From assembly GCA_016787525.1 (NCBI GenBank), contig JAEUUP010000047.1, positions 84,639 to 148,638 on the forward strand: DNA of 64,000 nt, read 5' to 3'. Positions 53,297 through 62,320 of the stretch are shown piece after piece. Within the stretch, counting starts at the first letter, position 1, and each line of letters begins with the position of its first letter. Origin of the DNA: Saprospiraceae bacterium. Lineage in GTDB: Bacteria; Bacteroidota; Bacteroidia; Chitinophagales; Saprospiraceae. Below the pieces are notes generated by a model. The model was given only the letters and a program-made list of their open reading frames with translations, made no database searches and was not told the DNA's origin. The position numbers were made by a program, and so were the translations under genes.

Positions 53297-55420
53297 TTAT
53301 TTGGTCAGTTTTTTCACCCAAGCCCCTTGTTCCGATGTGTTATGAAAAGGAATCCCTAAATTGTGGCATTCATTTTTCCATCTTTCGATACGCCAACGTG
53401 CATTAGAGCCATCGAAAATAATCGTATCAAAACGGAAACTTTGAGTGATGTCGGAGATATTAATACGGGCATTTTTACAGATTAATATCGTATTTACCTG
53501 CAAAAATACACCTTTTGGTGGTAGCTTGTCAAGTATCACTAATGTATGACCATAAAATTGACTGATGTTGTAATGGTGTAATAGATGCTCATTTTTGACA
53601 TAATCTTTGAAATTATAGTTTTCTAAGGTATTGATTCTCAATTGCAATCTATGATTTTCGGTTGCAAATTTAATTTTGTTGAAAGTGTCAGATTTTTCTG
53701 AAAATTTTTCTGAAAAAGAATAACATTTTTCACCATCTATGAAATCAACAACAGAATTACGATAGATGTGATAAACAATAATCTCTCGATGGTGTATTTT
53801 TTTGATACTGGCAAAGGCATAGACTACGCTTAGAATAGTCAACAGACTGAGGGGATAGATGAGGGTTCGTAGTAAGTGCGTTTTGATGGATACAGCGATG
53901 CCAAATAGTACGAGATAGAGGCTCAAAACGCCAACCAACGACAGCCAAATACCTGTCACAATACTGAGGGGTAGCTTTTGGATAAAGAAGACAATTTCGT
54001 TCATCGCCCAAACCAAACAAAATAATATTTTGCCAAGCCATTCACTCAAAAAAGGTACTTGATGAAAAAAGAATAGCCCCACGCCTGCGTACAAGGCACC
54101 TGACGAGACAGGCACTGCCAACAATCCCGATAACCAAAAGTAGGTCGGAAACTGATGGAAATAATAGAGCGAAATGGGGGTCACAACTATTTGCGCTGCC
54201 AAACCCACAGTTGTTGCTTCCCAAGCGTAGCGAAAGATTTTATTGTTGATTATCAATAATTTAGATAATTTTGGTTGAAAAAAAACGATACCCAAAACAG
54301 CTAAATACGATAATTGGAAACCCACATCGAACAACCAAAACGGATTCCATAATAGAAGTGCAAAAGCCGATGCTGCCAAGATATTATAGATATTCATCTG
54401 CCGCCCCCAGCCATTGCCAATAGCCAAAAAAGTTGCCATCACTGCGGCACGCAATACGCTTGCTCCTGCACCTGTAAGCAAGGTAAACAACCAAATAAGG
54501 ACGATTGAGATGCCCGCTTTGCTCTGTCTCCAATGCCGATTACCTGTCTTATAAAAACTCAAAAACCAATTGAAACCATTGAAAATCAAAAGTATGTGCA
54601 TACCCGAAACGGCTAAAATGTGCATAGAACCCGTTTCAACATAAGCATCACGCACCTCATCGGTGATGGCATCGCGATAACCTAAAATGAGAGCCGAACC
54701 GACAGCAAACTCGCGTTCTGTCTTCAAATGATTTTTTAAAATGTAAATGAGTTTTTGTTGCCAATTTTTGATGGTGTGTATCAGTGGATTGCCTTTTCTG
54801 GATGCTAAAATTTTAATATTTTCTTGTTTCGCAAATGATTGAAAATGAATATTTTGGAAATGTAGGTAGCGTTTGAAGTCAAAGGCATCTGGGTTTTTAG
54901 GAGGCTCGATTTCGCTTATTGCTGCGTGTAATACAATAAGGTCGCCGTACTGAGGGGGGGAGTTTTGGAGAGAATCTTTTCGAATATACAAGAGTAAATT
55001 GCCCGAAACATCGTGCAAGGAATCGGTGTGACTACCCAATTGTTGAACACTGATCGTACAGCGATGATTGGTTGGTTTTTCGACATAATCGGTGACAATA
55101 CCTAATACTATTTTCTCATTTGTATTGTCTAAAAATGATTTGAAATGATTGGTTTCAGTCAATTCATTGTGATAGAAAGTAGATTGAAAACCCAACAAAA
55201 ACAACACTATACTGAGGGGTATGCCAAAGAGCCACCGCCAACGATAAGTAGTCGGTTTTAACCATAGAAAAATAGTGCAACAGGCTGATAATAAAAGTAT
55301 TATGTTGCTTGCAATAGTTGTCTGAGGTTCTCCAATTACAGCACAAACAATACCTAAAATGAAGGGCAAAATCAAACGCACAAAAGGTGTTTCACGCCAG
55401 TTGAAAGGGTTGTGTGTCAT
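53297..55420 (-). CDS. comEC: ComEC/Rec2 DNA-uptake channel
   Basis: 707 residues. ComEC conducts single-stranded DNA across the inner membrane during natural transformation. An N-terminal membrane segment pair and DUF4131-type domain (about 10-200) precede the Competence domain, recognisable at LGYRDAITDEVRDAYVETG, SMHILAVSGMHILLIFN and GAGASVLRAAVMATFLAIG. The C-terminal part (about 520-707) corresponds to the metallo-beta-lactamase-like region but has no HxHxDH metal motif, ending with FDGSNARWRIERWKNECHNLG as in many Bacteroidetes relatives; it probably does not cut DNA by that site. comF starts upstream with a five-base gap. Three exact 10-mer copies (53962, 54948, 55210) and one variant (53845). 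Confidence 0.93.
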   Translation of the reverse strand: MTHNPFNWRETPFVRLILPFILGIVCAVIGEPQTTIASNIILLLSACCTIFLWLKPTTYRWRWLFGIPLSIVLFLLGFQSTFYHNELTETNHFKSFLDNTNEKIVLGIVTDYVEKPTNHRCTISVQQLGSHTDSLHDVSGNLLLYIRKDSLQNSPPQYGDLIVLHAAISEIEPPKNPDAFDFKRYLHFQNIHFQSFAKQENIKILASRKGNPLIHTIKNWQQKLIYILKNHLKTEREFAVGSALILGYRDAITDEVRDAYVETGSMHILAVSGMHILLIFNGFNWFLSFYKTGNRHWRQSKAGISIVLIWLFTLLTGAGASVLRAAVMATFLAIGNGWGRQMNIYNILAASAFALLLWNPFWLFDVGFQLSYLAVLGIVFFQPKLSKLLIINNKIFRYAWEATTVGLAAQIVVTPISLYYFHQFPTYFWLSGLLAVPVSSGALYAGVGLFFFHQVPFLSEWLGKILFCLVWAMNEIVFFIQKLPLSIVTGIWLSLVGVLSLYLVLFGIAVSIKTHLLRTLIYPLSLLTILSVVYAFASIKKIHHREIIVYHIYRNSVVDFIDGEKCYSFSEKFSEKSDTFNKIKFATENHRLQLRINTLENYNFKDYVKNEHLLHHYNISQFYGHTLVILDKLPPKGVFLQVNTILICKNARINISDITQSFRFDTIIFDGSNARWRIERWKNECHNLGIPFHNTSEQGAWVKKLTK

Positions 55421-55425
55421 AGTTT

Positions 55426-56151
55426 TTAGGTTGTTTTTGCAATGGCAAGGGTTACAAAATAAATTTTAGTAGTTGGTGTTTCTGCTAAAATGCTGTTTGC
55501 ACAACCTTCTAAAGTTGCGCCAGAGGTCATCACATCGTCCACAATGAGAATTTTTTTGTCTCTTAGCAGGGTTTTATCGGTCAGATGAAACACGTCTTCT
55601 GCATTTTTGAGTCGTTCAAGGCGTGTTTTTTTTGTCTGTGTCTCTGTTGCCTTGATTTTTGTTAGTACAGACGTATTCACAGGCACATTTAGTGTTTCAG
55701 AAAGCCCATTGGCGAATATTTCAGCTTGATTGAAACCGCGTTGGATGCGCTTTTTGATGTGCATAGGGACTGGAATTAGGTAGTCAATGCCTTGAAAATG
55801 GGGCTGTTGGAGTAGTTTTTGACCATAATAACGCCCTAAATCGAAGGCAGCCTCCCGTTTATCTTGATATTTGATTTGATGAATAAGATGCTGTGTTTTA
55901 CTTTTTTTGGTGAAAAAAAACAAGGCTGCGGCAGCTTCAACGGGCAAACGACCCTCGAATCGCGCTGTGAAATCATTGATTTTTGACAGATGAAAATCTG
56001 TTTCAGGTAAGAGTGCTTGACAATCTAAACAAATATGTGCTTCGTCGAAAGCCACAGGCTCATTGCAGGCGAGACACAAACGAGGAAATAATAAGTTCAG
56101 AAAATCATCCCAAGGGCGCATAAGTTTTCTCAATACAAAGTTTTTCGTCAT
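55426..56151 (-). CDS. comF: ComF family phosphoribosyltransferase-like protein
   Basis: 241 residues, typical ComF length. An N-terminal zinc ribbon (LCLACNEPVAFDEAHICLDC) precedes a phosphoribosyltransferase-like domain ending in the PRPP-binding loop KILIVDDVMTSGATLEGC. YLIPVPMHIKKRIQRGFNQAEIFA is the second diagnostic block. In naturally competent bacteria ComF acts on incoming single-stranded DNA in the cytoplasm. Heads the operon comF-comEC-HhH protein. The 154-base divergent region to tlpA contains no clear box for comF. No 10-mer copy. Confidence 0.93.
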   Translation of the reverse strand: MTKNFVLRKLMRPWDDFLNLLFPRLCLACNEPVAFDEAHICLDCQALLPETDFHLSKINDFTARFEGRLPVEAAAALFFFTKKSKTQHLIHQIKYQDKREAAFDLGRYYGQKLLQQPHFQGIDYLIPVPMHIKKRIQRGFNQAEIFANGLSETLNVPVNTSVLTKIKATETQTKKTRLERLKNAEDVFHLTDKTLLRDKKILIVDDVMTSGATLEGCANSILAETPTTKIYFVTLAIAKTT

Positions 56152-56280
56152 AGTTGTCTGTTTGTTAAAAATTGTATTTGATTTTTACAAATAGTTGATT
56201 ACCAATTTTTTACAAAGGAAAAACAATATTCTAACAAAGTCAATATCTGTGCAAAGATTTTTAGTCTCCCAACTGTTTCT

Positions 56281-56288
56281 TAGTTTTG
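56281..56288 (+). promoter_or_regulatory. Candidate -7 promoter box for the thioredoxin-like gene
   Basis: TAGTTTTG, matching TAnnTTTG, 17 bases before the ATG at 56306; TTTT occurs at the -33 position. Confidence 0.45.
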
Positions 56289-56305
56289 TCCGAAAAAGTT
56301 GAATT

Positions 56306-56842
56306 ATGATTGAAAAAATTAAAAATAATATATTTCTTGTTTTGCTTCTGGCAGTCGCCTTGTATGCCGTAGGGCGTTATCTCTACAAAACACCCAGTGC
56401 CGTCAATGGTGAAAGCGCACCTAAACTCGTTTCAACACAACGCGATGGTACGCCTTTCGACCTGTCAACACTGAGGGGGCGGTATGTTTTACTCGATTTT
56501 TGGGGGAGCTGGTGTGCGCCCTGTTTGGCGGAAGTGCCGAGCCTTAAAAGCTTGAATGACAAGTATTTGAATGGAAAGTTTAAGGATGCGACAGGCTTCC
56601 AGATTGTAAGTATTGGTATTGAAAAAGATCGTGAACGATGGAATGCCGCTATTGACGAGGAAGGAATTGGCAATTGGACGCATGTGAGTGATTTACAATA
56701 TTTTGATTCACCTTTGGCAAAACTTTATGGTGTGCGAGTGATTCCGACCAAATTTTTGCTCAATACTGAGGGGGTCATCATTGGGGTGAATCCATCGTTC
56801 GCTGAGATTGAAAAATTGTTGGACGCTAAAGTGTTGAAATAA
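56306..56842 (+). CDS. TlpA-like membrane-anchored thiol-disulfide oxidoreductase
   Basis: 178 residues. N-terminal transmembrane helix (IFLVLLLAVALYAVGRYLY) and a periplasmic thioredoxin fold with active site WCAPC (Cys70, Cys73), preceded by the TlpA-type LRGRYVLLDFWGSW, and cis-proline in VIPTKFLL. It likely reduces or oxidises periplasmic cysteines, for instance in cytochrome maturation. An exact 10-mer copy lies at 56764 (TEG) and a one-mismatch copy at 56469, just before the active site, encodes LRG. It starts a run of + genes toward the polysaccharide genes. Confidence 0.9.
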   Translation: MIEKIKNNIFLVLLLAVALYAVGRYLYKTPSAVNGESAPKLVSTQRDGTPFDLSTLRGRYVLLDFWGSWCAPCLAEVPSLKSLNDKYLNGKFKDATGFQIVSIGIEKDRERWNAAIDEEGIGNWTHVSDLQYFDSPLAKLYGVRVIPTKFLLNTEGVIIGVNPSFAEIEKLLDAKVLK

Positions 56843-56882
56843 ATGAATGTCTTACCTCGTTTAAGCATTCATTGAAAAATTC

Positions 56883-56890
56883 TAACTTTG
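56883..56890 (+). promoter_or_regulatory. Candidate -7 promoter box for the Wzz-like gene
   Basis: TAACTTTG, matching TAnnTTTG, with TTTA 19 bases upstream at 56860-56863; 18 bases before the ATG at 56909. Confidence 0.5.
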
Positions 56891-56908
56891 CGCTTCTAAA
56901 TTCTTTGT

Positions 56909-58075
56909 ATGGAAAAAAATGACAACTTAATCGGCGTTCTCGTGACGCTTTTTCGATATAAACGACAGATTTTGTGGGCAACTTTGGCTACGGCTGTTGG
57001 TTCTGCCTTGATTTCTTTTATTTTTCTCGACAATTATTACAAATCAACGACTTCATTCTATCCTGTCAGCCCTGATGTTTTCAAACCAGAACAGATGTTC
57101 GGTCAGTCGCAAAAGGATATGGACTACTATGGTGGCGAAGAAGACGTTGACCGCATCTTGACGATTGCTCAATCGGGTGAATTGTACGATTTTTTAATCA
57201 AAAAATTCGATTTATACCGCCACTATAAGATTGATTCGACTGATGAAAAGGCTGCATTTAAGGTGCGAGAAGCCCTTGAAGGTCTGTATGAAGTGAAAAA
57301 AACGAAACACAACGCCATTGAGATTTCGGTGGAAGATAAAGACCGTCGTTTGGCAGCGGATATGGCAAATGCCGCCCGCGACAAGGTGGATGAAATCGCT
57401 CAACGCTTGATTCGTGAAATCCAAGCCAATCTGATTAAGGCTTATGAGACAAGTTTTTCTGAAAAAGATAAATCATTGCGTGGCGTAGGCGACACATTGA
57501 TGATAATGCGCCAAAACTATGGCGTTATTGACCCCGAAACCCAAACGGAAGCCGTCACTAAGGTATCAGTCGAAGCCCAAGGCAATTATATTCGGAGCAA
57601 AGCTAAGTTAGAGGCTTTGAAAAACAACCCCTCAGTATCGAAAGACACCATCGCGCTTTTGGAGGCAACGCTGAAAAGTTATGAGGAAGAAGCCAAATAC
57701 AATGCTCAAGTGATGAAAAAATACAACGAGGGCTACAACTCGGTCAGTGTTATGAAACAGTACTATGAGCAAGAACGCAATCAAATTGGACGCGACAAAC
57801 AGCGTTATATCCAACTCAAAGTCGCTTTTGAAACCAAAATCCAAGCCTTAAAACTGGTCGAATCGGGTGCGATTCCCATCGTCAAATCCCGTCCCAAACG
57901 CTCTATTATCGTCCTGAGTGCTACTTTGATTGCTTTTGTTTTGAGCCTCATTGGCGCATTGGTGGTGGACAGTTATCGCCACGTAGATTGGGAAGAAATC
58001 CGTACAGCTTCTGAAAATGGTGCAGCAAAAGAGCCAAAAAGTGCAAAAATTGGCTTTTTCAAAAAAGAAAAATGA
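56909..58075 (+). CDS. Wzz-type polysaccharide chain-length / co-polymerase protein
   Basis: 388 residues. Two membrane helices at the ends (about 22-40, LWATLATAVGSALISFIFL; about 333-355, IIVLSATLIAFVLSLIGALVV) frame a periplasmic domain with coiled-coil stretches, the topology of Wzz/GumC co-polymerases. The block preceding TM2 (GAIPIVKSRPKRSIIV) contains the proline-rich motif P-x2-P type expected there. It should set the length of O-antigen or capsule chains made by the polymerase in the next gene, 18 bases downstream. 10-mer at 57628 (PSV). Confidence 0.87.
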   Translation: MEKNDNLIGVLVTLFRYKRQILWATLATAVGSALISFIFLDNYYKSTTSFYPVSPDVFKPEQMFGQSQKDMDYYGGEEDVDRILTIAQSGELYDFLIKKFDLYRHYKIDSTDEKAAFKVREALEGLYEVKKTKHNAIEISVEDKDRRLAADMANAARDKVDEIAQRLIREIQANLIKAYETSFSEKDKSLRGVGDTLMIMRQNYGVIDPETQTEAVTKVSVEAQGNYIRSKAKLEALKNNPSVSKDTIALLEATLKSYEEEAKYNAQVMKKYNEGYNSVSVMKQYYEQERNQIGRDKQRYIQLKVAFETKIQALKLVESGAIPIVKSRPKRSIIVLSATLIAFVLSLIGALVVDSYRHVDWEEIRTASENGAAKEPKSAKIGFFKKEK

Positions 58076-58093
58076 TTATTTGACCGTCTTCAC

Positions 58094-59521
58094 GTGGAAA
58101 CTATCAACAAAAATATTTTCACAGCCTATGCTGTTCTCACCGTTCTGAGCCTATTGGCAGCAGTGGGTTTCGAGACGGTGCTACCAGCGGCAATTCCTGT
58201 TTTGTTGCTTGTGGCTTATGTGGCGATTGTGGATTTTCGACGGTTGTTTTTTCTGCTTTTGGCGTGTATTCCTTTCTCGATAGAATATACTTTCCCCAAT
58301 GGTTTTGGTACTGATTTACCGACTGAGCCTTTGATTGTGGGGTTGATGTTGGTGTATTTTCTGTATGCAGCGCAAAAGGGGGGGGCAAGTTCCTCGGAGC
58401 GAGGCGGGCTTTTTTTTCGTCACCCGATTTCTTTACTCATCATTCTGTCATTGACTTGGGCTTTGGTGACGACGGCCAATTCACTCGACGTGTTTCTGTC
58501 AGTCAAGTATCTTTTAGCAAAATTGTGGTATATCGTCACGTTTTTCTTTCTCGCAGGTGTTATTTTGAAAGAAAAAAGCGATGTCAAACAATTTTTTTGG
58601 ACAATTTTCATACCCCTCAGTATCGCAGTGCTTATCACGACGGGGCGACACGCGGCTAAAGGATTTTCGTTTCAAGATGTGAATTATGTGATGCAGCCGA
58701 TGTTTCGCAATCACGTGTCCTATGGGTGTATTTTAGCCGTTTTTCTACCTTTTATCGTACTCGCCTTGTCGTGGACTCCTCGGCACACATTGAGCCAAAA
58801 GCTCTTGATAGGTGGTTTTTTACTGTTTTTGTTGGCCATTCAATTGTCTTTCACACGGGCAGCTTATGGTGCTGTTTTGGGGGCGGGCGCATTCTATTTT
58901 GTGGTGAAATATCGGTGGACTCGCTACGTGGTTGCCGCAGCGATTGTGTTTATCATCGGCTTTGTAGGCTATCTGACGAGTCACGACAAATATCTCGATT
59001 ATGCCCCACGTTTCGACAGAACCATCACGCACCAAAATTTTGATAACTTATTGGAAGCCACTGCTAAAGGTGAAGATATTTCGACCATGGAACGGGTTTA
59101 CCGATGGGTGGCGGGTTTTCAGATGGTTTCAGAAAGACCTTTAACGGGTTTTGGACCTAACAATTTTTTCAATTTCTATAAATCTTATACCGTTACCAAA
59201 TTCAAAACCTATGTGAGCGACAATCCCGATGGCTCTACGGTGCATTGTTATTATTTGTTGATGGCAATTGAGCAGGGAATCCCTGGGATGTTGTTGTTTT
59301 TTGTGCTGATTTTTTATGTTTTACTGAGGGGGGAGCGTATTTATCACAAGGCTCAAGAACGCTGGCAACGCAATACGGCTATGGCTGCACTATTGTCTTT
59401 TGTGACGATTCTGATACTGATTTTAATCAATGATTTGATAGAAACTGACAAAATTGGTTCGTTTTTCTTTATGAATTTGGCTATTTTGACCAATTTGGAT
59501 ATTGGCTCTGAGGAAAAATAG
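58094..59521 (+). CDS. O-antigen ligase/polymerase family membrane protein
   Basis: 475 residues with about 11-12 transmembrane helices. The O-antigen ligase (Wzy_C) core is visible: LSFTRAAYGAVLGAGAFYFVV, followed by a large periplasmic loop with PLTGFGPNNFFNFYK and the family His in VHCYYLLMAIEQGIPGM. The start is GTG 58094, 18 bases after the Wzz-like gene; no ATG exists close by, so the pair is probably co-translated. Polymerase and ligase members cannot be told apart by eye. 10-mer copies at 58613 (PLS) and 59322 (LRG). Confidence 0.85.
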   Translation: METINKNIFTAYAVLTVLSLLAAVGFETVLPAAIPVLLLVAYVAIVDFRRLFFLLLACIPFSIEYTFPNGFGTDLPTEPLIVGLMLVYFLYAAQKGGASSSERGGLFFRHPISLLIILSLTWALVTTANSLDVFLSVKYLLAKLWYIVTFFFLAGVILKEKSDVKQFFWTIFIPLSIAVLITTGRHAAKGFSFQDVNYVMQPMFRNHVSYGCILAVFLPFIVLALSWTPRHTLSQKLLIGGFLLFLLAIQLSFTRAAYGAVLGAGAFYFVVKYRWTRYVVAAAIVFIIGFVGYLTSHDKYLDYAPRFDRTITHQNFDNLLEATAKGEDISTMERVYRWVAGFQMVSERPLTGFGPNNFFNFYKSYTVTKFKTYVSDNPDGSTVHCYYLLMAIEQGIPGMLLFFVLIFYVLLRGERIYHKAQERWQRNTAMAALLSFVTILILILINDLIETDKIGSFFFMNLAILTNLDIGSEEK

Positions 59522-59530
59522 AGATAATTT

Positions 59531-59592
59531 TTTGAGCCACGGATTACATAAATTTTGACCGAAAAAGTAATTGGTGTAATCCGTGGCTCAAA
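59531..59592. terminator. Bidirectional terminator between convergent genes
   Basis: Perfect 18-base inverted repeat (59531-59548 with 59575-59592), 26-base loop, T tract before the left arm, serving the polymerase (+) and heme A synthase (-) genes. Confidence 0.8.
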
Positions 59593-59593
59593 A

Positions 59594-60643
59594 TCAATTC
59601 TTTTTCAAATACAAAATACCCGTAACCGTATAAGCTCCCGCAAACAGCAAAGTGCCAAATAGCAAATGCAATGGCTGCAAAAACGGTGGAATATTGTAAT
59701 AGTGCATCGTTAAACCCATCAAAATTTCAGCTATTAATACGGCTAACAATGCTGTTGAAAACCATTTTATTGATGCAATTTTAAAAAAACGCCCCCTCAG
59801 TAACCAAACCCAATACATAATAGCAGCCGTTACGATGTAGTAAAAAGTACGGTGTGTTCGATAAATACTGTCTAAATTGGGTATCCATTCGTGCCTATTT
59901 TCTTCACCCAAGGCAGCCGAAACGAGGTCAACACTTTCCCGCACCTGTGTCCCGATGATGACTTGAATCAAAACAAGCACACTTACACCCACACCACCCC
60001 AAATCAAACCCATGGGCTTTAGAGTCAATAAATCACTCACGCTGCTTTTATGGGTATAGGCAATTAGGACTGCCGAAATCAAAAAGACCAAAAGCAACAT
60101 GGCGACAACCATGTGAACAGTGATGAATGAAGGCATTAAATTGGTGGAAACGACCAATGAACCCAACCAACCTTCAAATCCAACGCAAATGAAGCCTGCC
60201 AATGAGAGCCAAAAGATGCGTTTATCTACTTTTCGCAATGGTATTGAGAATAACAAAGTCAAGAAAATGAGCAAACCGACTGCCACACCGACCAAACGGT
60301 TGATATACTCTGTCCAAGTTTTGTAAGCGTTGAAAGGTTCATGCTCCGATACTGAGGGGTCGTTCAAGATGCGGTTAGCCGTTTCGCTCATACCCAAACG
60401 GTTGAGCATTTTTGCCACACGCTCGTTTTTCTTTTTACGTAAATCTGTGTAGTGCTGCAAGTAGTCCGCAGGCAATTCGCTTTCGCTCGTAGGAGGCACT
60501 AAAACGCCAAAACATTTGGGCCAATCGGGGCAGCCCATGCCACTACCTGTCGAGCGCACCCAACCGCCAACCCAAATTAAAAAAATCGTAGCAATAGTGG
60601 TTGCTAAACCCCAACGGCGAAATCTGAGCAATTCGTTTGTCAT
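59594..60643 (-). CDS. ctaA: Heme A synthase (COX15/CtaA)
   Basis: 349 residues from ATG 60643. It oxidises the heme O methyl group to make heme A for cytochrome oxidase. The family start WVGGWVRSTGSGMGCPDWPKCFG, with eight predicted membrane helices, EYINRLVGVAVGLLIF, FITVHMVVAMLLL, TRYFYY-like RTHRTFYYIV and LQPLHLLFGTLLFAGAYTV (heme-ligand histidines) are visible. The 10-mers encode LRG (59793) and PSV (60351). It is behind a small conserved gene by 94 bases. Confidence 0.92.
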   Translation of the reverse strand: MTNELLRFRRWGLATTIATIFLIWVGGWVRSTGSGMGCPDWPKCFGVLVPPTSESELPADYLQHYTDLRKKKNERVAKMLNRLGMSETANRILNDPSVSEHEPFNAYKTWTEYINRLVGVAVGLLIFLTLLFSIPLRKVDKRIFWLSLAGFICVGFEGWLGSLVVSTNLMPSFITVHMVVAMLLLVFLISAVLIAYTHKSSVSDLLTLKPMGLIWGGVGVSVLVLIQVIIGTQVRESVDLVSAALGEENRHEWIPNLDSIYRTHRTFYYIVTAAIMYWVWLLRGRFFKIASIKWFSTALLAVLIAEILMGLTMHYYNIPPFLQPLHLLFGTLLFAGAYTVTGILYLKKN

Positions 60644-60737
60644 TTTGTTATCTGTTAAGCCATTCGTTTTTATAGTCCGCAAAGTAACAACTAAAGATTT
60701 TTTAGGCAAATGACTTTTGTCAGATGACCTTTGACTT

Positions 60738-61091
60738 TTAGGCGGGTATAAAAATAAATTTGGCGTTACTGTTTTCTAAAAACACAAAAACACAAATATC
60801 GTCCGCATGTTTGCGGTAGAGTGTCCGAAAATCGTCAATTTTTTCTGCTTCAATGATTCTTTTGACATGAAACTCCTCTAAAGTCGAAGCGTTCACAATC
60901 CAGTCGTCGGGTAGCGACCCCCTCAGTAAAAAAGGAATACCTAACTCTATCTCTTGTTTGGAAGCGACTAAGATGGGATAATTAGAAATGTCTTGTGTCC
61001 GAATGGCATCTGCCGCATTCACCAATGTCGGGCGATAGCGTTTGAGCAAGCGTTCCACTTCGACGAGTGGCTGTTTACCGTTTTGATTCAT
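60738..61091 (-). CDS. Small conserved-type protein of unknown function
   Basis: 117 residues, no signal peptide or membrane helix; probably cytoplasmic and mostly alpha-helical (VEVERLLKRYRPTLVNAADAIR, NASTLEEFHVKRIIEAEKIDDFRTLYRKH) with a short final beta strand (NAKFIFIPA). Not recognised as a named family. It begins one base after the acyltransferase stop codon, so the two are almost certainly co-transcribed. The 10-mer at 60919 encodes Leu-Arg-Gly. Confidence 0.65.
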   Translation of the reverse strand: MNQNGKQPLVEVERLLKRYRPTLVNAADAIRTQDISNYPILVASKQEIELGIPFLLRGSLPDDWIVNASTLEEFHVKRIIEAEKIDDFRTLYRKHADDICVFVFLENSNAKFIFIPA

Positions 61092-61092
61092 A

Positions 61093-62073
61093 TTATTGAT
61101 TTGTTATTTTTTCTGCCCAAGTTGCTAAAGGCAGTTCTATTTTTTTATACCACAATTGAGCAAAAAGAAGACTTAGAGCTGTGCCAACAAGCACTAAAAT
61201 ATCTACGTTGGCGGTTGGCAAAAGCCATAAAACAGTGCTAATAAAAGTCCAACCTGAAAACAAATGGGTGAGGTAAAGACCATAAGTCGTATTGCTCAGA
61301 TGCGTCAGCCAAGCCCAATTGTGTTGTACGAATAAAACAATCAGAGCTGTCAGACCTATTGATAAAAAATGAGTTATGCCTGAATGTTCGTAAGTCGCAA
61401 AGAGCAAACCCGCCAGAATGATGACTGTTTCAGGCAGTTGTTGCAAATCGGCAAAATGATAAAATAATAAAATGCCTACGACAAACGGCATCAAATACAT
61501 AGGCAACCAAGCTATGGATTGTGGCGCAAGAAAAGCTGCGGCAACTAAAACAACTAAGACAGAAAGCCGCGCCCAGCGATTGTCGAACGAAATGAAAGGT
61601 AGAGCCAAACAACAGAGCAGATAAAACTGCCAATCAATGGCCAAATACCAATACAAATCGCGCAACCATTCATAACCCAAAATGGCGTTTAAATGGGTAA
61701 AGTTGAGCAAAAAACCAACGACAGAATAAGGTTTGACTTCGTGTGCATGACCTGTTAAAACTGCCATGATGTCCATAACGACAAACGCACCTATGCTTAC
61801 CCAAACAGTTGGCTCAATGCGCCAAAAACGCTTTTTGACCATTGCGCCAAATGCGGATAACGCATATTTGCGTCGCCAAAGAGACATGGGAACGAGCATT
61901 CCAGCGACAACAAAAAACTGCTGCACGCCTAAATAACCATACTGAAAAGCCCAATGCGTCCACGAATCTTTGGGCGAAACGGCGTGACTGTAATGATAAA
62001 GGCAGACACCCAAAGCTGCTACCACACGCACGACATCAATGCCTGAAAAATGTTTTTTAGCTGGATTGCTCAT
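61093..62073 (-). CDS. Acyltransferase 3 family membrane protein
   Basis: 326 residues with about ten transmembrane helices. The family signature is at the N-terminus (FSGIDVVRVVAALGVCLYHYSH with the catalytic-type His), followed by YGYLGVQQFFVVAGMLV and RFWRIEPTVW. These proteins O-acetylate or otherwise acylate cell-surface sugars, fitting the Wzz and polymerase genes nearby. No 10-mer copy; it lies in a 2.4-kb interval without any (60929-63316). Upstream is a large perfect inverted repeat. Confidence 0.88.
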   Translation of the reverse strand: MSNPAKKHFSGIDVVRVVAALGVCLYHYSHAVSPKDSWTHWAFQYGYLGVQQFFVVAGMLVPMSLWRRKYALSAFGAMVKKRFWRIEPTVWVSIGAFVVMDIMAVLTGHAHEVKPYSVVGFLLNFTHLNAILGYEWLRDLYWYLAIDWQFYLLCCLALPFISFDNRWARLSVLVVLVAAAFLAPQSIAWLPMYLMPFVVGILLFYHFADLQQLPETVIILAGLLFATYEHSGITHFLSIGLTALIVLFVQHNWAWLTHLSNTTYGLYLTHLFSGWTFISTVLWLLPTANVDILVLVGTALSLLFAQLWYKKIELPLATWAEKITNQ

Positions 62074-62163
62074 TTTTTTAAGTACAAAGAGTTCTAAATA
62101 GTTATTTTTTGTACTTTAAGTAACCAGTAAATAATAACTTGGTCAAACTGTCTTTTCAAGCGC

Positions 62164-62250
62164 AGGTATCCGATACAGAAATTTGAATCGTTTTCTACTT
62201 TATTTTCAAAAAAAAGTAGAAAACGATTCAAATTTCTGTATCGGATACCT
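62164..62250. repeat. Perfect 38-bp inverted repeat
   Basis: Arms 62164-62201 and 62213-62250 match over all 38 bases, beginning AGGTATCCGATACAG, around an 11-base loop. It lies between the end of prfA and the start of the acyltransferase gene (both -). Far longer than the other terminators in the window, and without a strong T tract on the prfA-downstream side. Confidence 0.9.
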
Positions 62251-62320
62251 ATAGCTTTAACCACATTATTACTTACTCGTTACTAAATTAGATTTTTATA
62301 AAATAATTTTGCCCTATTAC

